The position numbers were made by a program, and so were the translations under genes. Source: Bradyrhizobium sp. URHD0069 (GTDB taxonomy: Bacteria > Pseudomonadota > Alphaproteobacteria > Rhizobiales > Xanthobacteraceae). From it: 64,000 bases of DNA. Under the pieces are notes generated by a model that ran no database searches, was not told the DNA's origin, and worked only from the letters and a program-made list of their open reading frames with translations. The stretch is from positions 1-64,000 of the forward strand of contig NZ_JNIJ01000037.1 of NCBI RefSeq assembly GCF_000701345.1, written 5' to 3'. Positions 25,552-35,333 of this stretch are shown here, piece after piece; within the stretch, counting starts at the first letter, position 1; every line of letters starts with the position of its first letter.

Positions 25552-28500
25552 ATGGCCTGGCGTGACGACAAAGCTCGCGCGACCCTGATCCGCGAGGCAG
25601 CGGGAAGCATGCAGCAGGGCAAGGCGCCCCGGGCCTTTGCCGAACTTCTGTTCGACCACACCAATATCGAGGACCTCGGCAACTACGATGCCGCTTCCCT
25701 GGTTTTCCTGGCAGAACAGGCCTGGGAACATGTGCAGCGACGCACGGCGGGCAGTGCCGATATCCGCGTCATCAATCCGATGATGCCGGACGGGCGCGAG
25801 ATTTCCGTGCTCGAAGTTCTCAACGACAACATGCCCTTCCTGTTCGATTCCACCATCGCGGAGCTGGCCGAGCAGGGCATCGAAGTCACGCTGGTCGCCC
25901 ACCCGATCATCGCCGTGGAGCGCGATGCGCAAGGCAAACTCCTGCGTTTCCACGGCGAAACGCTGCCAGAGGGGGTTAAGGGCGAGCGCGAAAGCCTGAT
26001 CCATTTCCACATCGCCCGTCTCGACGCTGATGCCGACCGGCAGAAGCTGATCGAGGGCCTTGCCAAGACGCTCAACGACGTGCGCGCCTGCGTCACCGAC
26101 TGGCGGGCCATGCGCGCCCGTGTCGAACAGGCGATCAAGACCTTCAACTCCAATCCGCCGCCGCTGCCGATCGACGAGATCGCCGAAGCCAACCAGTTCC
26201 TGCAATGGCTGTGCGCCGACAATTTCACCTTCCTGGGCCTGCGCGAATATCGTTTCTCGTCCGACACCGATGCGTCGGACGAAATTAGCGCGGGTCAAGG
26301 TTTCGGCATCCTGCGCGATCCCGATGTGAAGGTACTACGCCGCGGCACGGAAATGGTCGTGATGACGCCGGAAATCCGCGAATTCATGCGCGAGCCGACC
26401 GTCCTCATCGTCATCAAGGCCAATGTAAGCAGCCGCGTTCATCGCCGTGTCCGCATGGATTATGTCGGCATCAAGCTCTATACGCCCGACGGCCGGATTG
26501 AGGGCGAATTGCGCCTCGTCGGCCTGTTCACCTCGGGCGCCTATACCCGCTCGCCGCGTCAGATCCCCTATGTCCGTCGCAAGGTGGCGCAGGTGCTCGA
26601 GCGCGCCGGCTTCGACGCGGACAGCCATTCGGGCAAGGCCGTCCAGCATATCCTCGAAGAATATCCGCGCGACGAACTGTTCCAGGTCGATGCCGAGACG
26701 CTCTACAATTTCATCATGGAAATCCTGATGCTCTATGAGCGCCCCCGCGTGCGGGCGCTGGCACGGGCCGACAAGTTCGACCGCTTCGTCTCCATCCTCG
26801 TCTTCATTCCGCGCGAGAAATATGACACCGATGTGCGTATGCGCGTCGCGGCCTTCCTGGCGCAGGTCTATATGGGGACCCTGGCAGCCTCCTACGCCTC
26901 CTTTCCCGAAGGGTCGCTTGCCCGCGTCCACTACATTATCGGGCGCTATGAGGGCGAAACGCCTGTCATCGCGCGCGCGACGCTGGAGGCGGGGATCAGC
27001 GCCATCGCTGCGACCTGGGCCGACAAGCTGAAAGCCGCGCTCGCCGCCTCCACCGACGGCATGCGGGCCCGCATGCTCGCGAACCATTATGCCCGGGCCT
27101 TCACCGGCGGCTATATAGAAGCCTTCGACACCTCGCAGGCGATTGCCGATATCGCTACCATCGAAAAGCTCACCCCGGCTCGTCCGGTGGCGATTTCAGT
27201 CCACCGTATCGAGGGCGAGGACGATCCGACGCGCTTCGGCCTCAAGGTCTTCTCGCGTGGTGCGCCCCTGTCGCTGTCCTACCGGGTGCCGGTGATCGAA
27301 AATCACGGCCTGCGCGTGGTCAACGAACGCACCTATCAGATCGTGCCCAGCGTGACGCCGGCACCCGCGCCGGTATGGCTGCACGATATGACGGTCGAGG
27401 CCAATGACGGCAAGCCGGTCGTTATCGGCACGGAATTCAACAATCGCCTGGAAGCCTCGATCATGGCGGTGGGGGGCGATCGCGCCGAATCCGATGGGTA
27501 CAACGCCCTCATTCTGCGGACCGCCCTGAGCTGGCGCGAAATTGCGGCCATTCGGGCTTTCTCCCGCTACCTGCACCAGATCCGGGCGCCGTTCAGCCAG
27601 GACTATATGTGGGAGACTTTGCGCAACAACACCGCGATTACCGCCAGCATTGTCGCGTTGTTCCGGGCCCGCTTCGACCCGCACCTCGTCGCCACCGGCG
27701 CCGAGCGCTCGGCACGCGAGACGGCGATCCTCGCCGAGATCGAGGAACAACTCAAATCCGTCGCGTCGCTCGATGAAGACCGCATCTTGCGCCTTTTCAC
27801 CAATCTGGTGCAGGCCACCATCCGCACCAATCTGTGGCAGATCGGCCAGGACGGGCATCCGCGTCCGGTGATCTCTTTCAAATTCGAAGCGCGCAAGATC
27901 GAGGACCTGCCGGCGCCGCGGCCGCTTTACGAGATTTTCGTCTATTCGCCGCGTGTCGAAGGCATTCATCTGCGCTTCGGCAAAGTGGCGCGCGGCGGCC
28001 TGCGCTGGTCCGACCGGCCGCAGGATTTCCGCACCGAGATCCTCGGCCTGGCCAAGGCACAGCAGGTCAAGAACGCCGTCATCGTTCCGGTCGGCGCCAA
28101 AGGCGGCTTCGTGCCCAAACGCCTGCCGCCGCCCTCCAATCGCGAGGCCTGGATGGCGGAGGGCACCGAGACCTATCGCATCTTCATTCGCTCGCTGCTC
28201 GAACTCACCGACAATCTCGATGGTGACACCATCGTGCCGCCCGACAACACTGTGCGGCACGACGGCGATGACCCCTATCTCGTCGTCGCCGCCGACAAGG
28301 GGACTGCCACCTTTTCCGACACCGCCAACGCGATCTCGGCCGAAAAGAGCCACTGGCTCGGCGATGCTTTCGCCTCCGGCGGCAGCCAGGGCTATGACCA
28401 CAAGAAGATGGGCATCACCGCGCGCGGAGCGTGGGAAGCCGTCAAACGCCATTTCCGCGAACTCGGCACCGACATCCAGACCGTGCCCTTCACCGCGGCC

Positions 28501-30372
28501 GGGGTGGGCGACATGTCCGGCGACGTCTTCGGCAATGGCATGCTGCTCTCGCCGGCGACCAGGCTCGTCGCGGCTTTCGATCACCGCGACATCTTCATCG
28601 ATCCCTCGCCGGACCCGGCCATCAGCCATGCCGAGCGCCTGCGCATGTTCAGCCTGCCGCGGTCGAGCTGGCAGGATTACAACAAGTCGCTGATCTCGCC
28701 GGGCGGCGGCGTGTTCTCGCGTTCGCTCAAGGCAATCCCGCTCGCGGGGGAAGTGCGGGCCTTGCTCGATCTCGACAAGCCGCAAGCCACGCCCTTCGAG
28801 GTGATGACGGCAATCCTGAAGGCACGCGTCGACCTGCTCTGGTTTGGCGGCATCGGCACCTATATCCGCGCTTCGGGGGAAAGCGACGATCAGGTCGGCG
28901 ATCGCACCAATGATCCGATCCGTGTCGCAGGCGCGGATGTCCGCGCCCGTGTGATTGGCGAAGGCGCCAATCTCGGCGCGACCCAGCGCGGCCGCATCGA
29001 AGCGGCGCAGAAAGGCATCAAGCTCAACACCGACGCCATCGACAATTCGGCCGGGGTCAACACCTCCGACGTCGAGGTCAACCTCAAGATCGCGCTGGCG
29101 CGCCCCGAACGCGATGGTCGCCTCAGCCCGAACGACCGCAACAGCCTGCTTTCCGCCATGACCGACGAGGTCGGCACGCTGGTTCTGCGCAACAATTATC
29201 TGCAGACGCTGGCGCTTTCGCTGGCCGAGCGCAGGGGCCTGGCCGAGACCGGCTTCCTCACCCGCCTGATGCAATCGTTCGAGCAGCGCGGCCTCCTTGA
29301 CCGCGCCGTCGAGTTCCTGCCGGACGATGTGGCGATCACCGAGCGCACTCGGCGCGGCCAGCCCTTTACGCGGCCGGAACTTGCCGTGCTGCTCGCTTAC
29401 GCCAAGCTGACGCTCTACGATGACCTGCTCGCCAGCGGCGTGCCCGACGATCCCTATCTGGCCCGCGAATTGTCCCAATACTTCCCACGCGAGGTTCGGG
29501 ACAAATTCCCCGGTTCGGTGGAATTCCATCGCCTTCGACGGGAGATCATCTCCACCAATCTCGCCAATGCCGTGATCAATCGCGGCGGCCCGGCCTGCGT
29601 GGTGCGCCTGATCGACGAGACCGATGCCGACGTGCCCACCATCGCCATGGCCTTCGTGGCGGTGGATGAATCCTACGGCCTCAATCGGCTGAACGAGGCC
29701 ATTGATGCGCTCGACAACAAGATCGACGGTCAAGCGCAGCTCGGCCTCTACGCCGCGGTTCAGGATCTGCTGCACTCCCGCGTGGTCTGGTATGTGCGCA
29801 ATGTCGATTTCAGCGCCGGTCTGGAAGCCGTGATCTCGCGCTTCGGGCCTAGCATCCGTGAGATCGCCGCCGGGCTCGACAATAACCTGCCGCAGGACAT
29901 GCAGGCTGGGCGCGGCAAGCGCCGGCAAGACCTGAGCGACGGCGGCGTCCCGGTGGAACTTGCCGGCGCACTCGCCGATCTCGACGCCCTGGTTTCCGCA
30001 CCCGATATCGTGGCGGTCGCAGAGCGCAGCAACCGCGCCATCGGCGATACGGCCGCGACCTTCTTCGCCGCCGAGGCCAATTTCCGTCTCGACCGGATCA
30101 TCGCCGCCGCACGCGGCGTGCCGGCGAACGATTATTTCGAGCGGCTCGCCATCGACCGCGCCGTTGACCAGATCGCAGCCGCCGAACGAAGACTGGTCGC
30201 CGATATGCTTGCAACCGGCCAGTCCGGCCAGGCGGCCGCCGAGAACTGGCTCGCGGCCCATCCCAGGGCTACGCGGATCCGCCATTCGGTCGAGGAAATC
30301 GCTACCAGTGGCCTGACGCTCGCCAAGCTGACGGTGGCGGCGAATTTGCTGGGGGATTTGGTGAAGGGCTGA
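25552..30372 (+). CDS. gdh: NAD-specific glutamate dehydrogenase, large (180 kDa) class
   Basis: The 1606-residue product is the normal length of the bacterial GDH_180 class. N-terminal ACT-like regulatory segments (VLEVLNDNMPFLFDSTIAEL) precede the catalytic core, where VPVGAKGGFVPK near residue 850 supplies the substrate lysine and VIGEGANLGATQRGR near 1140 belongs to the NAD-binding domain. It deaminates glutamate to 2-oxoglutarate and ammonium, linking nitrogen supply to the TCA cycle, and is often allosterically regulated by amino acids. ATG follows CGGAGGACGTT. Long antisense open frames across the gene are a by-product of its high third-position G+C. Confidence 0.94.
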   Translation: MAWRDDKARATLIREAAGSMQQGKAPRAFAELLFDHTNIEDLGNYDAASLVFLAEQAWEHVQRRTAGSADIRVINPMMPDGREISVLEVLNDNMPFLFDSTIAELAEQGIEVTLVAHPIIAVERDAQGKLLRFHGETLPEGVKGERESLIHFHIARLDADADRQKLIEGLAKTLNDVRACVTDWRAMRARVEQAIKTFNSNPPPLPIDEIAEANQFLQWLCADNFTFLGLREYRFSSDTDASDEISAGQGFGILRDPDVKVLRRGTEMVVMTPEIREFMREPTVLIVIKANVSSRVHRRVRMDYVGIKLYTPDGRIEGELRLVGLFTSGAYTRSPRQIPYVRRKVAQVLERAGFDADSHSGKAVQHILEEYPRDELFQVDAETLYNFIMEILMLYERPRVRALARADKFDRFVSILVFIPREKYDTDVRMRVAAFLAQVYMGTLAASYASFPEGSLARVHYIIGRYEGETPVIARATLEAGISAIAATWADKLKAALAASTDGMRARMLANHYARAFTGGYIEAFDTSQAIADIATIEKLTPARPVAISVHRIEGEDDPTRFGLKVFSRGAPLSLSYRVPVIENHGLRVVNERTYQIVPSVTPAPAPVWLHDMTVEANDGKPVVIGTEFNNRLEASIMAVGGDRAESDGYNALILRTALSWREIAAIRAFSRYLHQIRAPFSQDYMWETLRNNTAITASIVALFRARFDPHLVATGAERSARETAILAEIEEQLKSVASLDEDRILRLFTNLVQATIRTNLWQIGQDGHPRPVISFKFEARKIEDLPAPRPLYEIFVYSPRVEGIHLRFGKVARGGLRWSDRPQDFRTEILGLAKAQQVKNAVIVPVGAKGGFVPKRLPPPSNREAWMAEGTETYRIFIRSLLELTDNLDGDTIVPPDNTVRHDGDDPYLVVAADKGTATFSDTANAISAEKSHWLGDAFASGGSQGYDHKKMGITARGAWEAVKRHFRELGTDIQTVPFTAAGVGDMSGDVFGNGMLLSPATRLVAAFDHRDIFIDPSPDPAISHAERLRMFSLPRSSWQDYNKSLISPGGGVFSRSLKAIPLAGEVRALLDLDKPQATPFEVMTAILKARVDLLWFGGIGTYIRASGESDDQVGDRTNDPIRVAGADVRARVIGEGANLGATQRGRIEAAQKGIKLNTDAIDNSAGVNTSDVEVNLKIALARPERDGRLSPNDRNSLLSAMTDEVGTLVLRNNYLQTLALSLAERRGLAETGFLTRLMQSFEQRGLLDRAVEFLPDDVAITERTRRGQPFTRPELAVLLAYAKLTLYDDLLASGVPDDPYLARELSQYFPREVRDKFPGSVEFHRLRREIISTNLANAVINRGGPACVVRLIDETDADVPTIAMAFVAVDESYGLNRLNEAIDALDNKIDGQAQLGLYAAVQDLLHSRVVWYVRNVDFSAGLEAVISRFGPSIREIAAGLDNNLPQDMQAGRGKRRQDLSDGGVPVELAGALADLDALVSAPDIVAVAERSNRAIGDTAATFFAAEANFRLDRIIAAARGVPANDYFERLAIDRAVDQIAAAERRLVADMLATGQSGQAAAENWLAAHPRATRIRHSVEEIATSGLTLAKLTVAANLLGDLVKG

Positions 30373-30496
30373 GAGGGCATGCTCACGACAAGCGATTTGG
30401 AGCATGCGCAGTTGTGAGACCCAATATCACTCCGCCGGACTCGGGTAATTGTCGCCAGTGCCGAACCAATGGCTGGTGTTGCAGTATCGAGACCGG

Positions 30497-32722
30497 CTAT
30501 TCCACGCTGGCGCCGCGGTGCAAATCGGCCTCGATCTGCAGCCGCGTTCCGCCGCCGAATCGCGAGCGATAGACCTGCAAATTCTCCATGATCCGCTGCA
30601 CGTAGTTGCGGGTCTCGGAAAACGGAATCAGCTCGACCCAGTCGACTGCGTCGACCTTGGGATCGCGCGGATCGCCGTAACGCTCGATCCATTTTTTGAC
30701 GCTGCCGCGGCCGGCATTATAGGCCGCGAAGGTCATGATGTAGGAGCCGCGATAGTCCTCGATCAGGCTGCCGAGCTCGGCGGCGCCGAGCGCTGCGTTG
30801 TAGACCGGATCGCTCTTCATCCGGCCGAGGTCGAAGCTGGCGCCATATCTTTTGCAGACATAACGGCCGGCGTCCGGCGTCACCTGCATCAGCCCGTAGG
30901 CTTGCGCCGGCGAGACCACGGCAGGATTGAAGGCGCTTTCCTGCCGCGCGATGGCGAACATCATGCTCTTTTCGACTTCCGGCCCGATCGACTTGAACGG
31001 CGGGATTCCCGTTACCGGATAAGCGTAGAAATCGAATGGCAGCCCGCGATTGAGCGCGGCCTTGCCCATCAGCAGCATGCCGCGCGCCTCGCTATACCGA
31101 GAGGCCAGTTCGCCGAGGCCCACCAGCGCGTCGGGATCACCGTTCTCGCCCATGTCGGCAAAAATCGGGATCGCGATTTCGCGCTCGTCCAGCTCGTAGA
31201 GCAGCTGTACCGCGCGAACGATCTCCAGCCTTTCGATTCCGCGCGACCGACCGGTCGGCGCGCCATTCAGCTCGATCTGCGGCAAGCCGAGTTTCGCGCG
31301 CGCCAACTGACCGTAGTAGCTGGTCGATTGCGCTGCAGCCGCCGTGTAGGCGGCGCGGGCGTCCTGGGAGCGGCCGGCCGCTTCGGCGGCACGGCCCTGC
31401 CAGTAGCCGGCACGCGCCAGCGCGGTCGGGTTGACGCTGCCGACGCCGATGCGGGCAAAATGCTGCGCAGCGGTTGCCGGATCGGTCAGAAAGCGTAACG
31501 CAATCCAGCCTGCTGTGAACTCCTGTTCGGTCTTGTAGATGTCGCGCGCGGGCAGTGCGGCGTCACGGGCGATCCGATAGGCGGTGCGATGCTCGCCGAT
31601 GTCGATCAACTTGCGCGACAGCAATCGCCGTTCGATCCACCATTCGTCGAGATTGTGGAGGCGGCCGGGATCCTTCGGCGCGCTCATCATCAGGTGTGCG
31701 GCCTCGGCGAACTTCTCTTCGCGGCGGAGCAGCTGGATCTTGCTGAACGTATAGCCGGGATCGCCATGGAGTTCGCGCGGAACTGCGTCCAGCAGCGCCC
31801 TGGTATTGGAGGCTTTTTTATATGCCGCAATGCGCGCTTTCGCCAAGGCGACCTGATTGGCGCCCAGCCGCTTTGCGGCGCGCAGCGCGGCTTCGTGCTC
31901 GCTGCCGTAGAGCAGGCGATCCATCCGCGCCTTGTGATCGCCCGGCGTCAGCAACGCGCCGAACAGATCAAGCACCGTGCTCTCGGTGTCCTCGGACATG
32001 GAATCGTTTCGCCAGGCATCGCGGACCAGGCGCTCCGCATTGACCCGGTCGCCGCGCCCGATCATAGCGCGCGCCAGCGAGAATTTGCCTTTGGCCGACA
32101 ACGGCGTCTCGTTCTGGAACCATGCCCACACAGTGGCATCGTCGCGATGGTCGTCCCACAACGCTGCTTCGATGCGCCGGCGCAGGAAGGTCTGCGAAGG
32201 CCAGCTCGGATTGGCTGAGATGAACGCGCGATAGCGCTCGACCGACGCGCCATTGTCGTCGCTGCGCAGGATGATCCATTCCGCGAGCTTCTTTGCGACC
32301 GGATCCGATATTGCCGCTTCCGCCTGGGTCGCATCCGCGGGCTTGCGCTTGCGCACCAGCTCGATGACGTTTTCCAGCGCATCTTTATCGGCTTGCGAGG
32401 TCGACGACGTTGCCGCCAATGGGGCCGGGGGTGGCGGTTTACGCGCCTGCGGAGGTGGCAGAGCCGCATGTTGCCGTGTTGCGGGTGGGATGAGGGGAGC
32501 CGCGGGATTAGGCGTCGCGGCGGGAGCAGTAGTTTTGGCGGCGGTGGTCACAGCGGGCAGTGTCGCCGGCACGAGATTACGTGCGACCGGCCTCGGCTTC
32601 GGCAATGGAACTTTCGGTTGGGCCCAGGCATCCCCCGCCAATGCTGATAATCCCACAGCCAGCGCCAGGCGTGTCGCCAATGCCGTGGATCGCAATGCGG
32701 TTGCGCGGAAGGATGGGGTCAC
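30497..32722 (-). CDS. slt: Soluble lytic murein transglycosylase (Slt70-like)
   Basis: The product has 741 residues with a signal peptide (TRLALAVGLSALAGDAWA) and a Pro/Ala-rich linker to about residue 90. A long alpha-helical superhelical domain resembles the doughnut of Slt70. The C-terminal SLT domain (about 570-700) shows ARQESAFNPAV with catalytic Glu, AYGLMQVTPDAG and the AYNAGRGSVKKW motif. It cleaves glycan strands between MurNAc and GlcNAc with formation of 1,6-anhydro ends in the periplasm. It is divergent from dapA. Confidence 0.92.
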   Translation of the reverse strand: MTPSFRATALRSTALATRLALAVGLSALAGDAWAQPKVPLPKPRPVARNLVPATLPAVTTAAKTTAPAATPNPAAPLIPPATRQHAALPPPQARKPPPPAPLAATSSTSQADKDALENVIELVRKRKPADATQAEAAISDPVAKKLAEWIILRSDDNGASVERYRAFISANPSWPSQTFLRRRIEAALWDDHRDDATVWAWFQNETPLSAKGKFSLARAMIGRGDRVNAERLVRDAWRNDSMSEDTESTVLDLFGALLTPGDHKARMDRLLYGSEHEAALRAAKRLGANQVALAKARIAAYKKASNTRALLDAVPRELHGDPGYTFSKIQLLRREEKFAEAAHLMMSAPKDPGRLHNLDEWWIERRLLSRKLIDIGEHRTAYRIARDAALPARDIYKTEQEFTAGWIALRFLTDPATAAQHFARIGVGSVNPTALARAGYWQGRAAEAAGRSQDARAAYTAAAAQSTSYYGQLARAKLGLPQIELNGAPTGRSRGIERLEIVRAVQLLYELDEREIAIPIFADMGENGDPDALVGLGELASRYSEARGMLLMGKAALNRGLPFDFYAYPVTGIPPFKSIGPEVEKSMMFAIARQESAFNPAVVSPAQAYGLMQVTPDAGRYVCKRYGASFDLGRMKSDPVYNAALGAAELGSLIEDYRGSYIMTFAAYNAGRGSVKKWIERYGDPRDPKVDAVDWVELIPFSETRNYVQRIMENLQVYRSRFGGGTRLQIEADLHRGASVE

Positions 32723-32956
32723 TGCGTTCCCTTCGCGGCGAATCGCTCAACCGCTCAAGTCCTACGTCTATTTGATTGAATCTGTGGATAAAACACTAAA
32801 TACGTCTGCCGTGGCCGCTGTTTGCGCCAACACCGCGGCAAAATCGCGGCCAGGCTTTGGATCGCGGCGGGCCTTTCGCCGGATCGTCAGACCCGATATG
32901 AATTGGCGGTTGCAGCATACAGCAAAGCCGTAAACCGCGCGGTCGGAGGGGAGTCC

Positions 32957-33847
32957 ATGGCAGCCAAGACGAATTTCCGGGGCTCATTCACCGCCTTGGT
33001 CACCCCGTTCAAAAACGGCTCGCTCGATGAGCCGGCCTTCCGACGGCTCGTAAGCTGGCAGATTGCCGAGGGCACCCACGGCCTTGTGCCGGTTGGCACG
33101 ACAGGTGAAAGCCCGACCGTCAGCCACGACGAGCATAAGCGTGTCGTCGAATGGTGCATCGACGAGGCGCGGGGCCGCGTGCCCGTGATTGCCGGCGCCG
33201 GCTCCAATTCGACCAAAGAAGCCATCGAACTTGCGCAGCACGCGGAACAGGCGGGCGCCAACGCGGTGCTGGTGGTGACGCCGTATTACAACAAGCCGAC
33301 CCAGGAAGGCATGTACCAGCACTTCAAGGCGATCAACGACGCGATCGGAATCCCGATCGTCATCTACAACATTCCGCCGCGGTCGGTGATCGACATGAGC
33401 GTGGACACGATGGCGCGTCTGTTCGAACTCAAGAACATCGCCGGCGTCAAGGATGCCACCGCGAGCATGGTGCGCGTTTCGCAGCAACGCGCGCGGCTGG
33501 GCGAGGATTTCAACCAATTGTCGGGCGAGGATGCCACCGTGCTCGGCTACATGGCCCATGGCGGTCACGGCTGTATTTCGGTGACGTCCAACGTCGCGCC
33601 GCGGCTGTGTTCCGAATTTCACGTGGCTTGGCAGAAGGGCGATCTCGCAACGGCCCTGAAGCTCCACGACAAGCTGATGCCGCTCCACACCAATCTCTTC
33701 ATCGAGTCCAATCCGTCGCCGGTGAAATACGCGCTCTCGCTGCTCGGCAAGATCGACGAGACGCTGCGCCTGCCGATGGTACCGGTGTCCGAACCCACCC
33801 GCGTTGCGGTGCGCAGCGCGATGGTGCATGCGGGGCTGATCAACTGA
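32957..33847 (+). CDS. dapA: 4-hydroxy-tetrahydrodipicolinate synthase
   Basis: The 296-residue product is a Schiff-base aldolase of the DapA family. The N-terminus FRGSFTALVTPFKNGSLDE, GTTGESPT (substrate Thr pair), VVTPYYNKP, Tyr138 in IVIYNIPPR and catalytic Lys165 in GVKDATAS are all present. It condenses pyruvate with aspartate semialdehyde in lysine and diaminopimelate synthesis. The start at 32957 is preferred over one 45 codons upstream because it gives the normal N-terminus and follows a GGAGGGGAG ribosome site. smpB follows with a short mscL remnant between. Confidence 0.95.
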   Translation: MAAKTNFRGSFTALVTPFKNGSLDEPAFRRLVSWQIAEGTHGLVPVGTTGESPTVSHDEHKRVVEWCIDEARGRVPVIAGAGSNSTKEAIELAQHAEQAGANAVLVVTPYYNKPTQEGMYQHFKAINDAIGIPIVIYNIPPRSVIDMSVDTMARLFELKNIAGVKDATASMVRVSQQRARLGEDFNQLSGEDATVLGYMAHGGHGCISVTSNVAPRLCSEFHVAWQKGDLATALKLHDKLMPLHTNLFIESNPSPVKYALSLLGKIDETLRLPMVPVSEPTRVAVRSAMVHAGLIN

Positions 33848-33864
33848 GCCTTCGATGTTCAGCG

Positions 33865-34029
33865 ATGAATAGTCCGGTCAGGGAGGTCGAAGAGAAGGGT
33901 TTGCGGATGCTGAAGGAATTCCGCGAATTCGCCGTGAAGGGCAACGTGGCTGAAGCCGCAGCCCCGCCAAAGCCGGCCCGTCAGGAAGAGTTGCTCACCG
34001 AGATCCGCGATCTGCTCAAAAAGTCTTGA
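33865..34029 (+). pseudogene. mscL remnant with in-frame internal deletion (54 residues)
   Basis: The frame encodes a short leader, then MLKEFREFAVKGNV, the N-terminal amphipathic helix typical of the mechanosensitive channel MscL. It is followed at once by AEAAAPPKPARQEELLTEIR and DLLKKS, which match the cytoplasmic C-terminal tail of rhizobial MscL. The two transmembrane helices and periplasmic loop (about 85-90 residues) are absent, yet the frame is open. It cannot form a channel. It could still be translated, since internal ATG 33907 or upstream ATG 33865 are both available. It sits between dapA and smpB. Confidence 0.72.
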
Positions 34030-34086
34030 CGTGCGCTCGCGTGGGCTGAGTGCTATCGCTGATTGTTTCTTTGGAATGACTTAATC

Positions 34087-34560
34087 ATGGCCGAAAAAAA
34101 CGAGCGCACGATCAAGGTCGTCGCTGAAAACCGCAAGGCCCGGTTCAACTATGCGATCGAGGATACGGTGGAAGCGGGGATTGCGCTGACCGGTACCGAG
34201 GTCAAGTCGATCCGCAACGGCAAGACCACCATCGCGGAATCCTATGCGGATTCCAAGGGCGGCGAGATTTGGCTGATCAACGCCAACATTCCGGAATATC
34301 TGCAAGCCAATCGCTTCAACCACGAGCCGAAGCGACCGCGCAAGCTCTTGCTGCACAAGAAGCAGATCAACCGGCTGATGGGTGCGGTCGACCGCGAGGG
34401 CATGACGCTGATCCCGCTAAAGCTTTACTTCAATGAACGCGGCCGGGCCAAGCTGTTGCTCGCGGTGGCGAAGGGCAAGAAACTGCACGACAAGCGCGAT
34501 AGCGAGAAGAAGCGCGACTGGAGCAGGGAGAAGGGCCGCCTGCTGCGGGCGCGGGGATAA
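34087..34560 (+). CDS. smpB: SsrA-binding protein
   Basis: The 157-residue product is an OB-fold protein. VVAENRKARFNYAIEDTVEA, GTEVKSIRNGKTTIAESYAD and the PKRPRKLLLHKKQINRLMG region are diagnostic. The basic C-terminal tail (DKRDSEKKRDWSREKGRLLR) enters the ribosomal A site and mRNA channel. SmpB delivers tmRNA to stalled ribosomes. ATG at 34087 gives the canonical start; an in-frame upstream ATG at 34063 is less likely. The tmRNA gene itself is not in the window. Confidence 0.96.
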   Translation: MAEKNERTIKVVAENRKARFNYAIEDTVEAGIALTGTEVKSIRNGKTTIAESYADSKGGEIWLINANIPEYLQANRFNHEPKRPRKLLLHKKQINRLMGAVDREGMTLIPLKLYFNERGRAKLLLAVAKGKKLHDKRDSEKKRDWSREKGRLLRARG

Positions 34561-34650
34561 GGCCAGCGTAGCGGCTTCATGGTTCGAGACGGCGCAAAAA
34601 GCGCCTCTACACCGTGAGGTCTGAATGTGTCGGGATGCTGAGGGAAGGCG

Positions 34651-35226
34651 ATGAATCCGCGAAATCTCCTTGAAGTCGACTGGAGCAAGATTCCGGCGCC
34701 GAGCGACGACGGCGCGGCGGCGCATCTTGTGGGCATGACTATCCCGCCGATCAGTCTGATTGCCACCGACGACACCTCGGTGACGCTATCGGCGCTGCGG
34801 GGGCGCACCGTGGTGTTTGCCTATCCCCGCACCGGCGAGCCCGGCAAGATCGCGCTGGTCGACGACTGGGACATGATTCCGGGGGCGCGCGGCTGCACGC
34901 CACAAACTTGCGCATTCCGCGACCTGTTCGCCGAGCTGAAAGCCGCCGGCGCCAAACAGGTGTTCGGCCTGTCGACGCAGGACAATGCCTACCAGACCGA
35001 GATGGCCTCGCGGCTGCATTTGCCGTTTCCGGTTTTGTCGGATGAGAAGTTGGCGCTGACGCGCCCACTGAATTTGCCGACCATGCAGGTGGCGGGACTG
35101 ACCATGATCAGGCGGCTGGCGCTGATCGTCGACGACGCGCGCATCAGCCACGTGTTCTATCCCGTGTTTCCGCCGGATCGGAATGCCGCCGACGTGCTGG
35201 CGTGGCTGCAGGAGAATCCGGTTTAG
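34651..35226 (+). CDS. Peroxiredoxin of the AhpC/TSA (Bcp-like) type
   Basis: The product has 191 residues with a thioredoxin fold. VVFAYPRTGEPG and the following GARGCTPQTCAFRD carry the peroxidatic Cys82 and a second Cys87 five residues on, the arrangement of atypical 2-Cys Bcp/PrxQ proteins. It likely reduces hydroperoxides with thioredoxin as donor. The spacing between the YPR motif and the Cys is longer than in classical Bcp, so it belongs to a divergent rhizobial subgroup. A G+C-rich hairpin follows at the convergent junction with the uracil-DNA glycosylase gene. Confidence 0.85.
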   Translation: MNPRNLLEVDWSKIPAPSDDGAAAHLVGMTIPPISLIATDDTSVTLSALRGRTVVFAYPRTGEPGKIALVDDWDMIPGARGCTPQTCAFRDLFAELKAAGAKQVFGLSTQDNAYQTEMASRLHLPFPVLSDEKLALTRPLNLPTMQVAGLTMIRRLALIVDDARISHVFYPVFPPDRNAADVLAWLQENPV

Positions 35227-35286
35227 GAACGTTCAATGGGTGGGGTCGGCAAAGCGAAGCGTGCCTGCCAAGATGCTGCAAAACAC

Positions 35287-35318
35287 GGTGGGCACGGCGC
35301 CGGCGGGCTTTGCCCACC
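35287..35318. terminator. Hairpin between convergent genes
   Basis: GGTGGGCA (35287-35294) and TGCCCACC (35311-35318) form an 8-bp stem around a G+C-rich loop. Its position between the convergent peroxiredoxin and uracil-DNA glycosylase genes suits a bidirectional terminator. The GGTGGGCA...TGCCCACC word is also a frequent dispersed element in Bradyrhizobium. Confidence 0.45.
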
Positions 35319-35333
35319 CTGCAGGCTCCACAG

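Noticed and set aside
27196..30405. Very long antisense open frame across the glutamate dehydrogenase gene (over 1000 codons, minus strand)
   Set aside because: It mirrors the codon structure of the G+C-rich gdh gene, has no family resemblance, and gdh is certain on the plus strand.
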